The translations under genes and the position numbers were made by a program. DNA of 9,677 bases. Origin: Candidatus Dadabacteria bacterium. GTDB lineage: Bacteria; J088. The number at the start of each line of letters is the position of its first letter. Positions within the stretch are counted from its first letter, which is position 1. Shown one piece after another: positions 1 through 7,466 of the stretch. The stretch is taken from NCBI GenBank assembly GCA_003695505.1, contig RFIY01000013.1:1-9677 (forward strand), read 5' to 3'. Under the pieces are notes generated by a model. That model had not been told where the DNA came from. It saw only the letters and a program-made list of their open reading frames with translations, and ran no database searches.

Positions 1-348
1 ACGAAACGCTTCGGGAAAACCCGCCACGGCAAAGAAGCCATCCCAGTCCGCAATGGCCTCGCGTTCGGCCTCTGGCACGGTCACATCGCCGGCGACGAAC
101 CAGTCCTGATGCATCCGGTGATCCAGATGCATATGCGTCAGATGGACACGTTTGACGATACCGGTTTCGCGCAAGCACGCAGCCGTGTCCACATGTAGTC
201 CGGCGTCAACCAGAAGTGGCTCAGGGCCGTCAAGCAGCAGAGAAGCGGACGCCATCTTGCCCGGAAGTTTCTGCCCGGGCAACCACCAGATGTCATCGAA
301 CAGCTCCCGCGCCCCCGGAATATCAGCAATGGGCGACGTTACACGCAT
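1..348 (-). CDS. Metallo-beta-lactamase-fold hydrolase, N-terminal part (cut by the window edge)
   Basis: The reading frame opens at ATG 348 and stays open to base 1, so 116 N-terminal residues are visible and the C-terminus is missing. Residues 72-77 read HMHLDH, the HxHxDH zinc-binding signature of the metallo-beta-lactamase superfamily. It follows a strand-like stretch LLVDAGL (residues 45-51), which is the usual layout just before that motif. Members are metal-dependent hydrolases acting on thioesters, lactones, phosphodiesters and other substrates; the visible part does not indicate which. There is no signal peptide, so it is probably cytoplasmic. The start lies inside the end of holA (10-nt overlap, 339-348) with no clear Shine-Dalgarno sequence, which suggests translation coupled to holA. 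In many proteobacteria nadD follows holA; this protein shows nothing like a nucleotidyltransferase. The fold assignment is fairly secure; the substrate is unknown. Confidence 0.8.
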   Translation of the reverse strand, partial: MRVTSPIADIPGARELFDDIWWLPGQKLPGKMASASLLLDGPEPLLVDAGLHVDTAACLRETGIVKRVHLTHMHLDHRMHQDWFVAGDVTVPEAEREAIADWDGFFAVAGFPEAFR

Positions 349-1262
349 CGTCGCACGCACCAGTCAAACAGCAGTCGATCGGCCGGAACCGATGAGCGTT
401 TCAGCTTACGGTCGAGGTCGCGCAGCTCGTCGAGCGCCGCGGCCAGTTGCGGCAATGACCACGCCCCGGCGCGCTTCTGGTCGGCGCTCGAAAAGCGCCC
501 AACGACGGCGCGTGCGGCCTCTCTCGCGTTTCCGGTGCGCACGAGCTGAATCTTGTACTGCATCATTTGCCGCAAAACCCACGAGACGGCTCCGAGCAGG
601 TCCCGTCCCGCCGTGTGCGATCCGCCACCCTGTTCGCGCCACGACTGTAAAATCGCGTCGGCCTGTCCAAGGTCGCGATCGAGTACGGCGCGTGCGAACA
701 GCCAGCCATCGACGACGCCCGGCAATGCCGATATTGACTTCCAGTGGCCGACATCAGCCGGCCCGTCCGGATCCAGCAGCGCCAGTTTTTCAAGCTCGCG
801 CTGCAGGCGCAGCGGCTCCGTTGCGAATGCCTCATCGAGCAAGGACCGCAGGTCAGGCGACAGTGCGACACCCGTTTCACTCGCGGCCTGTTCGACGGCG
901 GCGCGACCAGAGGTGGCGGGTTCCTTCTGAACGTCTACGGCAACTTCCGCAAACAGTGCCGCGGGATCCTTCAATTTGCCGGCCAGGGCCGTCAGAATCA
1001 CTGTAGTTTTCGGCGCGATCGCTCGTAAGGCCTCCGACAGTTCGAGCCGTTCTTCTTTGTTGAGCTGATCGATCCGCTCGATGAACACGGTACGCGGTTC
1101 GCCGAAGAAACTGTAGCTGCGCAGTTCTTCGTACATCCGACCAGGCGTGCGTTCATCCGGGCGGATGGGCACCCAGTCGGCAGCCTCGGCGCGGAGCCGT
1201 TCGCGCTGGCGCGCAAGCCACCCTTCGCTGCCTTCGAGCAGGATCAGCGCTGCATCACTCAT
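339..1262 (-). CDS. holA: DNA polymerase III subunit delta (HolA)
   Basis: The 307-residue product matches the delta subunit of the DNA polymerase III clamp loader, which opens the beta sliding clamp and loads it on primed DNA in the replisome. The N-terminal AAA+-like domain begins LILLEGSEGWLARQR with a degenerate nucleotide site, as is normal for delta. It is followed by a segment with FIERIDQLNKEE and the family-typical stretch ending LQRELEKLALLDPDG (about residues 153-167). A helical C-terminal collar domain follows (about 190-307). The length is a little below the roughly 340 residues of the Escherichia coli protein. ATG 1262 lies within the last codons of the upstream lipoprotein gene (8-nt overlap), so the two are probably translationally coupled. 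The order leuS, lipoprotein, holA is the conserved proteobacterial arrangement and supports the call. Confidence 0.9.
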   Translation of the reverse strand: MSDAALILLEGSEGWLARQRERLRAEAADWVPIRPDERTPGRMYEELRSYSFFGEPRTVFIERIDQLNKEERLELSEALRAIAPKTTVILTALAGKLKDPAALFAEVAVDVQKEPATSGRAAVEQAASETGVALSPDLRSLLDEAFATEPLRLQRELEKLALLDPDGPADVGHWKSISALPGVVDGWLFARAVLDRDLGQADAILQSWREQGGGSHTAGRDLLGAVSWVLRQMMQYKIQLVRTGNAREAARAVVGRFSSADQKRAGAWSLPQLAAALDELRDLDRKLKRSSVPADRLLFDWCVRRCV

Positions 1263-1812
1263 GCGACACCCCGTCTGTCGCGTCCGTCAGGCAGCCATGC
1301 CGGGCAATCAGCAGTGCGGCCTGATCCCACCAGCGCGCCGCCAGCAGATCGAGTCGCGACGCGGCGCGCTCCTCGACCTGATACGGATCACTGCTATACG
1401 GCATCCACTCGTCGGCCCGGATCGAACGAGCGCGCTCGCTCAGGGCGCCGCAGGGTAGCCAGCGCAGGGTTCCACTCAATGCAACCTGCATTCGCGCCGG
1501 TTGCGGCGCACTGTCTTTCTGCAGATCGGGAGCTGGCCCATACGCGTCCGTACCGACGCTCACCGCGATGCCATCCACATCAACCCGGATCTGCTGGACC
1601 TCACACTGCGCACGCGCCTGCCGTGCTCGCGCGAGCAGCGCCTCGCGCGCCCGCTGCGCCAGCCAGGGGTCACCCGCCGTTTCGAAGTCACCCGCATAGA
1701 TGCACAGGGCTGCTGGAGCCGCACCGCCGCGCTCCTGCCAGACCGGCCCCGCCACAGTCGACAGCGAACAGCCCGTCAGCAGGGTGGCAGCAACGGCGGC
1801 AGCGGTTCTCAT
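1255..1812 (-). CDS. Putative LPS-assembly lipoprotein, LptE-like
   Basis: The product has 185 residues and starts with a very short lipoprotein signal. It has one Arg at position 2, an Ala/Val-rich core, and the lipobox LTGC at residues 12-15, with Cys15 as the predicted lipidated residue followed by Ser. LptE plugs the LptD barrel in the outer membrane and helps place lipopolysaccharide on the cell surface. The assignment rests on the lipobox, the size, and the position between leuS and holA, where lptE sits in many proteobacteria. The segment IYAGDFETAGDPWLAQR loosely resembles the LptE region reading 'f.N.t..p.l', but sequence similarity is weak by eye. The start codon overlaps the leuS stop in an ATGA arrangement (1809-1812) and the stop overlaps holA. 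Alternatively it is an unrelated outer-membrane lipoprotein. Lipoprotein status is likely; the LptE role is inferred mainly from synteny. Confidence 0.65.
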   Translation of the reverse strand: MRTAAAVAATLLTGCSLSTVAGPVWQERGGAAPAALCIYAGDFETAGDPWLAQRAREALLARARQARAQCEVQQIRVDVDGIAVSVGTDAYGPAPDLQKDSAPQPARMQVALSGTLRWLPCGALSERARSIRADEWMPYSSDPYQVEERAASRLDLLAARWWDQAALLIARHGCLTDATDGVSHE

Positions 1813-4265
1813 CCGTTTCGCACGACCAGGTTGACGAGTTTGTCGGGAACGACGATTTCCTTGATCAGCGTCCCCTGCTCCAGATAGCGAGCCACGTTTG
1901 GATGGCTGCGCGCGGCTTCCAGAACCTGCTCCTTCGGCGCACCCGGAGCGATCTCAATCCGTCCGCGAACCTTGCCATTGACCTGAACCGGAATCTCGAC
2001 GCGCTCCGCGACCAGTCGTGCCGGATCAGCCTGCGGCCAGGACGCATGGGCAACGAAGCCTTCACCGCCGGCCACCTGCCACAGTTCCTCGGCAAGATGC
2101 GGCGCAAACGGCGCAAGCAGGCGCGGATACGTCTCGACCAGTTCACGCACCGTGCTGGCCTCATCGGAGTTGAGTTCGGCCCCCTCCCCGATTGCCAGGG
2201 ACCACGCATTGAGCAGCTCCATCAGCGCCGCAATCGCGGTATTGAACTGAAAACGCTTCTCGATGTCCGAGGTCATCCGGTCGATCGTCACATGCAACTG
2301 GCGGCCAAGGTCTGCGAATGCTTCGCGGGTTTCTCCGTCTCTCCTCTGCTCCAGCGAATGTAGCGACCGCGTAAATACTCGTTCGACACGTCCAAGGAAC
2401 CGCGCCATACCTTCGACGCCACTCTCCTGCCAGTCGAGATCCTTTTCGGGCGGCGCGGCGAACAGAATGAACAGGCGTGTCGTATCGGCGCCATAGCGCG
2501 CGATCATATCATCCGGATCGACGACGTTGCCCTTGCTCTTGGACATCTTTGCGCCGTCTTTGATGACCATGCCCTGTGTCAACAGATGGCGGAACGGTTC
2601 GTCCAGCTCGATGTAGCCGAGATCGCGCATCACGCGCGTAAAGAAACGGGAATAAAGCAAGTGCAGCACGGCGTGTTCGACGCCCCCGATGTAGTGGTCG
2701 ACGGGCATCCAGCGCCGCGCCAGATCTGGATCAACGGGTCGCTCGGTATCGCGTGGAGACAGGTAGCGCAAAAAGTACCAGCTGCTCTCGATGAACGTAT
2801 CGAAGGTGTCGGTCTCGCGCCGCGCCGCCCGTCCACACTGCGGGCAGGTCGTCTCGACGAAGTCCTTGCGACGCGCCAACGGGCTGCCGCCCCCGGCGAC
2901 GACTTCGACATCTTCGGGCAGTCGCACCGGCAACTGTTCGCGCGGCACCGGCACGATACCGCAGTCATCGCAATAGATGACAGGGATCGGGCAGCCCCAG
3001 TAGCGCTGGCGGCTGACGCCCCAGTCGCGCAGCCGGTATTGTACGGTCCGCTGCCCCACGCCCTGTTGCTCGACCGCATCCGCGATCTTCTGCCACGCCT
3101 CGTCATTCGGCAGGCCATTGACCGGCCCGCTGTCGACCATCGTGCCTGCGCCTTCCCAGGCAGACTCCTCGGGCGACCAGGCGGATGATTCCGCGGGGTC
3201 AATCACGACCTTTACCGGCAGATCGTATTGCCGCGCAAACTCCCAGTCCCGCTGGTCGTGCGCCGGTACAGCCATGACCGCGCCCGTGCCATACTCGGCG
3301 AGCACAAAACTGGCGGCCCAGACTGGAACGACCTGACCCGTCAAGGGATGTTTTGCCCGCAACCCCGTGTCTACACCGACTTTTTCGTCCTCCGCGACGT
3401 CTCCCGATGCCATCCGCTGACGCAGTTCCGCCACGGCCGCGCGGTTCGCTTCGGGCATCCACTGATCAAGATCCGTACGCTCCGGACTGATTGCCATGTA
3501 GGTCACACCATACAGCGTATCGGGCCGGGTTGTGAAGATCTCGAGCTCCGCGTCCACGCCTTCGAGCGGGAAGCGGATCTGAACGCCCTCACTGCGTCCG
3601 ATCCAGTTGCGCTGCATCGTGCGCACCTTGTCGGGCCACTCATCGAGCGTATCCAGCCCCTCCAGGAGTTCATCGGCATAGGCGGTGATGCGCAGGAACC
3701 AGCCATCCATCTCTTTCTGGCGGACTTCGTTGTCACAGCGCCAGCACAGACCGTCGATGACCTGCTCGTTCGCCAGTACGGTCTCGCAGTGGTCGCACCA
3801 GTTGACATGCGTCTTGCGGCGCTCGGCGAGGCCGCGTTCGAGCATGTCGAGGAACACAGCCTGTTCGTGGCGGTAGTACTCGGGATGACAGGTCGCGATT
3901 TCGCGACTCCAGTCATACGAAAAACCCAGTCGTCGCAACTGGCCACGCATCGTTCGGATATTCTCATACGTCCACTCGGCTGGCGGGCGTCCATGCTTGA
4001 TCGCTGCATTCTCCGCCGGCATCCCGAATGCATCCCAGCCGATCGGATGCAACACATCGACGCCGCGCATGCGCCAGTAGCGCGCCATCGCGTCACCAAT
4101 GGAATAATTCCGCACATGCCCCATATGAATTCGTCCCGATGGATACGGGAACATTTCCAGTACATACATGTGCGCACGGTCACCGTCCAGCGCGACGTTG
4201 AACGCGCCTTCGGCTTCCCATCGTTGCTGCCAGTCTGCTTCTCGCTCCGCGAATGGGCGAATCAC
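1809..4265 (-). CDS. leuS: Leucyl-tRNA synthetase
   Basis: This class I aminoacyl-tRNA synthetase charges tRNA-Leu with leucine in the cytoplasm. Counting from the chosen GTG start it has 818 residues, within the family range. The HIGH signature is HMGH at 47-50, within PYPSGRIHMGH. The CP1 editing domain shows TTRPDTLYG (245-253) and AHDQRD (335-340) with the conserved Asp337 that helps reject mischarged amino acids. The KMSKS loop is at 573-577, followed by the anticodon-binding helices and a C-terminal tRNA-binding domain (NGKVRG near 763-768). Cys157/160/174/177 and Cys432/435/474/477 form two zinc-ribbon-like sets. The open frame extends upstream to 4676, but that extension runs over the preceding gene and lacks synthetase character. 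GTG 4265 has an AGGAGG site 7 nt upstream and begins the normal synthetase N-terminus (IRPFAEREADWQQRW). The gene follows the DUF4388 gene by 25 nt and overlaps the lipoprotein gene by 4 nt. Confidence 0.97.
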   Translation of the reverse strand: MIRPFAEREADWQQRWEAEGAFNVALDGDRAHMYVLEMFPYPSGRIHMGHVRNYSIGDAMARYWRMRGVDVLHPIGWDAFGMPAENAAIKHGRPPAEWTYENIRTMRGQLRRLGFSYDWSREIATCHPEYYRHEQAVFLDMLERGLAERRKTHVNWCDHCETVLANEQVIDGLCWRCDNEVRQKEMDGWFLRITAYADELLEGLDTLDEWPDKVRTMQRNWIGRSEGVQIRFPLEGVDAELEIFTTRPDTLYGVTYMAISPERTDLDQWMPEANRAAVAELRQRMASGDVAEDEKVGVDTGLRAKHPLTGQVVPVWAASFVLAEYGTGAVMAVPAHDQRDWEFARQYDLPVKVVIDPAESSAWSPEESAWEGAGTMVDSGPVNGLPNDEAWQKIADAVEQQGVGQRTVQYRLRDWGVSRQRYWGCPIPVIYCDDCGIVPVPREQLPVRLPEDVEVVAGGGSPLARRKDFVETTCPQCGRAARRETDTFDTFIESSWYFLRYLSPRDTERPVDPDLARRWMPVDHYIGGVEHAVLHLLYSRFFTRVMRDLGYIELDEPFRHLLTQGMVIKDGAKMSKSKGNVVDPDDMIARYGADTTRLFILFAAPPEKDLDWQESGVEGMARFLGRVERVFTRSLHSLEQRRDGETREAFADLGRQLHVTIDRMTSDIEKRFQFNTAIAALMELLNAWSLAIGEGAELNSDEASTVRELVETYPRLLAPFAPHLAEELWQVAGGEGFVAHASWPQADPARLVAERVEIPVQVNGKVRGRIEIAPGAPKEQVLEAARSHPNVARYLEQGTLIKEIVVPDKLVNLVVRNG

Positions 4266-4272
4266 GAATGGT

Positions 4273-4278
4273 CCTCCT
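4273..4278 (-). promoter_or_regulatory. Strong Shine-Dalgarno site fixing the leuS GTG start
   Basis: On the minus strand a full AGGAGG lies 7 nt ahead of the GTG at 4265. It is the clearest ribosome-binding site in the operon. It falls in the 25-nt gap after the DUF4388 stop codon and decides against the longer open frame that would add 137 residues to leuS. Confidence 0.85.
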
Positions 4279-4290
4279 GGTGTTCGCTGG

Positions 4291-5331
4291 TCAGGACAGG
4301 CGCAAATCGCCCGCCGCCGCCAGACGTCTGATTGATCGATAAACGAGATGTTCAGGAAATGGCGCGATGTCGACGAGTTCGCGCACCGCGGCGCCGTCCG
4401 TCGTCGTCCGCAATACCCACGCCGCATAGGGGTCGCCCGGTTTCGGCGTTGCCGCTTCACCGCGCTCGAGTCGTCGCTCGGGTGCGACGAGATGCTTCTT
4501 GACCAGTTCAATGTATCGTCGCACCCACTTGTCGACCGTTTCCCGCACGAAGGGATCCTCCCAGGCCGCTTCGATGGCCTCCTCGAATGCTGCGGCCGCC
4601 TCTTCGTGACGGAAGCTCCGTTGCGCGATGACACCTTCCTGGTAGCGGCGCACAGGATCCGTCGCCCTGGTCTCATCGGGCGGAATCAGCAGCGCGCGGC
4701 TGGAACCCACAACGGCATAGATCGTCTTGCTCAGATCCCACAGATCATCCGGCAGCAACCAGCCGAGTTCAGCCAGATGCACGCCGGCGCGAAGGAATTC
4801 GGCCAGCACATCGTCAAGGTCACTCAGATCCGCTCCGGGTACCGCCTCGACCCAGACGCCGGCGTTGCCGAGGCGTTCGCGAACGCGAATCCGTTCGTCG
4901 TATTCGCGCGTTACATCGAGCAGCAGATGCTCGATCGGTACACCATCGCCACGCACGCGCCCGTTTTCGAACAGGAACCAGCCCTGATTCCACATAAAAA
5001 TCGCGTGAAGCGAGCGCCGGCCTGCCTCCTGCAGCCAGTCGCCGACCTCCTCGGCGCGCAGCAGGCCAACCTTTTGCAGGATTTCCACGGGAGACGACTG
5101 ATCACGATCCGCCCAGAGCTTGGCCTTCTGCCAGCGATCGGGGCCAAACTGACTCGCCGCCCAGCGATCAAGGCTGTTAGAGCGAACATCGACCAGGCGA
5201 CCTTCCGCGACGCCCCACCGAATATCGGTATTCGGACAGCGAAACAGCAACGTTCCCGACGACTCGGACAGATAGAGCCACTGCAGCAGCTCTTCGAGCG
5301 TCATCGTCCCGAAATCTCCCTGAAGCGGCAT
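4291..5331 (-). CDS. DUF4388 domain protein with TPR-like and winged-helix-like segments
   Basis: The product has 346 residues. The N-terminus (about 3-135) reads LQGDFGTMTLEELLQWL, then SGTLLFRC and WGVAEGRLVDV. This is the typical layout of DUF4388 (PatA N-terminal-like), a domain found in deltaproteobacterial, acidobacterial and cyanobacterial signalling proteins and thought to mediate protein-protein contacts. Residues 227-255 (VRRYQEGVIAQRSFRHEEAA and following) look like one TPR helix pair. The last 45 or so residues (VRELVDIAPFPEHLVYRSIRRL) could form a small winged-helix or helical unit. There is no signal peptide, membrane segment or enzyme motif, so a cytoplasmic adaptor or regulatory role is inferred. 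ATG 5331 has a GGAG 7 nt upstream and lies 13 nt after the VWA gene. The exact function is unknown. Confidence 0.75.
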   Translation of the reverse strand: MPLQGDFGTMTLEELLQWLYLSESSGTLLFRCPNTDIRWGVAEGRLVDVRSNSLDRWAASQFGPDRWQKAKLWADRDQSSPVEILQKVGLLRAEEVGDWLQEAGRRSLHAIFMWNQGWFLFENGRVRGDGVPIEHLLLDVTREYDERIRVRERLGNAGVWVEAVPGADLSDLDDVLAEFLRAGVHLAELGWLLPDDLWDLSKTIYAVVGSSRALLIPPDETRATDPVRRYQEGVIAQRSFRHEEAAAAFEEAIEAAWEDPFVRETVDKWVRRYIELVKKHLVAPERRLERGEAATPKPGDPYAAWVLRTTTDGAAVRELVDIAPFPEHLVYRSIRRLAAAGDLRLS

Positions 5332-5344
5332 CGTGCGACTCCGT

Positions 5345-6529
5345 TCAGGCCGCCCGCCGCCGCCCGAGCAAGTGGGCGACCGCGTCGACGATACCGTCTT
5401 CGGTCAGCGGGTACATGGCAAACACCTGCTGAATCAACTTGATCGACTGCGTCAGTTCCCAATACTTCACCGGCTCGGGGTTCAGCCAGACACTCTTCTG
5501 GAACGCTCCGGCGAAGTCCTGCAAATGAGCGAGCCCCGGCCGCTTGTTCTGCACGAACAGGTCGATGGCTCCTCCGGGATACAGCAACTCGGTCGGCGAC
5601 ATCGATGCATCGCCAACCAGCACGAGCAGGTACTTCTGGTGAAACTTTTCGATGACTTCCGCGGATGGCACGGCTTCGTGTCGCCCGGCGTCGCGATAGA
5701 GGTCGTCGTAGATGCAGTTGTGAAAATAGTAGTGCTCGAGATCCTTGATCTCGTCCTTCATCGCGCTGAAGAAGCGACTGACCAGGTCAGCGTACCCCGA
5801 CATCGAGCCGCCAACGTCCGTCAACAGCAGGATGCGCTGCAGATTGCGCTTGCGCGGCTCAAAGACCAGTTCGATTTCACCGGCATTGCGTGCCGTGGCG
5901 TCGATCGTTTCCTCGATGTTCAGCTCTTCGGGCGGACCATCCGGCAACATCCGCCGCAGACGTGACAACGCGACGCGCATGTTTCGCGTGTCGAGCTTGC
6001 GATCCCGATCGTATTCCCGGAAGCGGCGAAACTCGGCAATCTGGACGGCCTTGCCGTGACGACCGACGCTCTGACCAATCCGCACACCAGCAGGATTGAA
6101 TCCGTCGGCGCCCTGTGTCGAGGTTCCCCGGCGTCCGATCGCGCGGTTCCCGCCCTCGTGGCCGCGAAAATGGCCCTGCTCGAGCTGTTCCTGAAAGTTT
6201 TTCAGGATCTGCTCGAATGGCAATGCTTCGAGCAGCTTCATTTCTTCTTCCGAAAAGACGCGCGCGTACTCCTTCTTCATCGCCTCAAGCACGCGTTCGA
6301 GCAGCTCCTCCGGCACTTCGACGTCACGAAACGTGGCCAGAAAGGCCCGGTCGAACCGGTCGTAGTAGCCTTCGTCCTTGACCAGCACCGTGCGCGCCGT
6401 GCGATAGAAACTGTCGAGATCCGGTGCAACCGCGCCGGAATGCAGCAGGCGCAACAGTGACATCCATTCGGTCAGGCTGACCGGAACACCGTGCGCACGC
6501 AGGGACTCGAAAAACGCGAACAGCAGCAT
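5345..6529 (-). CDS. VWA domain protein, CoxE type
   Basis: The 394-residue product belongs to the large VWA/CoxE-like group usually encoded beside a MoxR ATPase. The N-terminal half is helical and charged and begins LLFAFFESLRAHGVPVSLTEW, the usual opening of this group. Residues 120-160 are rich in Gly and Arg and probably flexible. The VWA fold begins near 231 with RILLLTDVGGSM: Asp238 and Ser242 fit the metal-ion-dependent adhesion site, but the middle Ser of the classic DxSxS is Gly240. A second acidic loop, VGDASMSPTEL, starts at 305. Such proteins act with the ATPase to insert metals into, or remodel, target complexes; the target here is unknown. ATG 6529 shares its A with the ATPase stop (TGATG), so translation is coupled. 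The open frame continues upstream to 6841, but that part overlaps the ATPase gene and is an antisense-like extension in another frame, so it was excluded. Confidence 0.88.
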   Translation of the reverse strand: MLLFAFFESLRAHGVPVSLTEWMSLLRLLHSGAVAPDLDSFYRTARTVLVKDEGYYDRFDRAFLATFRDVEVPEELLERVLEAMKKEYARVFSEEEMKLLEALPFEQILKNFQEQLEQGHFRGHEGGNRAIGRRGTSTQGADGFNPAGVRIGQSVGRHGKAVQIAEFRRFREYDRDRKLDTRNMRVALSRLRRMLPDGPPEELNIEETIDATARNAGEIELVFEPRKRNLQRILLLTDVGGSMSGYADLVSRFFSAMKDEIKDLEHYYFHNCIYDDLYRDAGRHEAVPSAEVIEKFHQKYLLVLVGDASMSPTELLYPGGAIDLFVQNKRPGLAHLQDFAGAFQKSVWLNPEPVKYWELTQSIKLIQQVFAMYPLTEDGIVDAVAHLLGRRRAA

Positions 6530-7356
6530 CAGATCAGCGTGCGCTCCCCGGAAAAGCGGGACAGCACCCGCTTCAGATCTTCTGGTTTCTTGAGCAGGAC
6601 GCCAAGGAATGGCAGCGAGCCATCTTCCGCGACCGGCTGCCAGCCGTGTGCCAGCAACACGCGAATCCAGTCCAGCAGCTCCGACGTGCTCGGCGGTTTG
6701 CGTAAGCCGACGACGCGACGCACGCCAAAGAACGCATCGAGAATCTGTTCGAGCAGTTGCTGGTCCAGATCGGGATAGTGGACCCGCACGATATCCTGCA
6801 TCAGCTCCGGTCCAGGGAACTCGATGAAATGGAACAGGCACCGCCGCAGGAATGCCTCGGGAAGCTCTTTCTCGGCGTTCGATGTGATCACGACGATCGG
6901 ACGCTGCTTCGCGCGTACGGTCTCCCCGGTTTCATCGATCAGAAAATCCATCTGATCGAGTTCGTGCAGCAGGTCGTTGGGAAACTCGAGTTCGGCCTTG
7001 TCGATTTCGTCGATCAGCAGTACGACGCGCTCCTCGGCCGAAAACGCTTCGCCCAGCGGCCCCAGGCGGATGTAGCGGCGAATATCGGACACATCGCCAT
7101 CACCGAAGCGTGCGTCATTGAGCCGCTTGACCGTGTCGTACACATACAGTCCGTCCTTGGCGCGCGTCGTCGACTTGACCTGCCAACGCAGCAGCGGCAT
7201 GTCGAGCGCCTCGGCAATCGCGACTGCAAGCTGCGTCTTGCCGGTTCCCGGTTCGCCTTTGACGAGGATTGGCCGTTCGAGTACGATCGCGGCGTTGACC
7301 GCATCACGCAGTTCATCACTGAGAATGTATCCGTCGGTCTGTTCGATGCGTAGCAT
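6529..7356 (-). CDS. MoxR-family AAA+ ATPase
   Basis: The product has 275 residues from ATG 7356. It shows the Walker A motif GEPGTGKT (34-41), the Walker B motif LLIDEID (113-119), a sensor-1 Asn in VVITSNAEKELP (Asn160), and an arginine-finger candidate in AFLRRC (Arg171/Arg172). This is a complete AAA+ core of the MoxR type, a cytoplasmic chaperone-like ATPase that typically partners with a VWA protein to mature or activate enzyme complexes. The stretch WQVKSTTRAKDGLYVYD (68-84) is characteristic of one MoxR branch. The frame is open further upstream to 7425, but those residues (CTGRGGPARR...) are not conserved-looking. ATG 7356 has a GGAAAG about 6 nt ahead and starts with the usual LRIEQTDGYILSDEL. 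It is the first gene of the minus-strand operon and is followed directly by the VWA gene with a 1-nt overlap. Confidence 0.92.
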   Translation of the reverse strand: MLRIEQTDGYILSDELRDAVNAAIVLERPILVKGEPGTGKTQLAVAIAEALDMPLLRWQVKSTTRAKDGLYVYDTVKRLNDARFGDGDVSDIRRYIRLGPLGEAFSAEERVVLLIDEIDKAELEFPNDLLHELDQMDFLIDETGETVRAKQRPIVVITSNAEKELPEAFLRRCLFHFIEFPGPELMQDIVRVHYPDLDQQLLEQILDAFFGVRRVVGLRKPPSTSELLDWIRVLLAHGWQPVAEDGSLPFLGVLLKKPEDLKRVLSRFSGERTLI

Positions 7357-7436
7357 GACTGTCTTTCCGTACAGGGGTGAACATCGTTGCGTCCGGCGCG
7401 CAGGCCCGCCGCGCCCGGTACACACTGCAATGATTC

Positions 7437-7445
7437 AGTTTAACA
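7437..7445 (-). promoter_or_regulatory. Candidate extended -10 box for the moxR-vwa-leuS-holA operon
   Basis: On the minus strand, TGT followed by TAAACT gives an extended -10 (TGn plus a four-of-six match to TATAAT). No good -35 is visible 17 nt further upstream. A start near 7430 would leave a leader of roughly 75 nt before ATG 7356. This leader contains a GC-rich inverted repeat (GGCGCG at 7395-7400, CGCGCC at 7410-7415). This is a pattern match only. Confidence 0.35.
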
Positions 7446-7462
7446 GTCCGGCGTGGGCGGAC
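7446..7462. promoter_or_regulatory. 17-bp interrupted palindrome, candidate TetR operator
   Basis: GTCCG (7446-7450) and CGGAC (7458-7462) are perfect inverted arms around a 7-nt spacer, a size suited to a TetR-family dimer. The element lies between the two opposing -10 candidates. The 8-mer GTCCGGCG that starts it also occurs at 7391-7398. Short arms in G+C-rich DNA arise by chance, so this is suggestive only. Confidence 0.35.
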
Positions 7463-7466
7463 GCGG

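Noticed and set aside
152-1006. 284-residue plus-strand open frame opposite holA
   Set aside because: Its product is a low-complexity Arg/Pro/Ala-rich sequence without domain character, and it lies antisense to a well-supported gene; typical of G+C-rich DNA.
1314-2363. 349-residue plus-strand open frame across the lipoprotein gene and the 3' end of leuS
   Set aside because: It crosses two real genes on the other strand, has no recognisable motif or ribosome-binding site, and its composition follows the antisense codon pattern.
3228-5442. Two long plus-strand open frames (3228-4331 and 4348-5442) opposite leuS and the DUF4388 gene
   Set aside because: Both mirror strong minus-strand coding regions, begin without a credible ribosome-binding site and contain no family signature.
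6530-6841. Upstream extension of the VWA reading frame
   Set aside because: It overlaps the Walker-containing ATPase gene in another frame and has no VWA-family content; the coupled TGATG start at 6529 fits the family N-terminus.
7359-7374. CTGT/ACAG inverted repeat flanking the moxR ribosome-binding site
   Set aside because: The arms are only 4 nt, too short to claim a regulatory hairpin.
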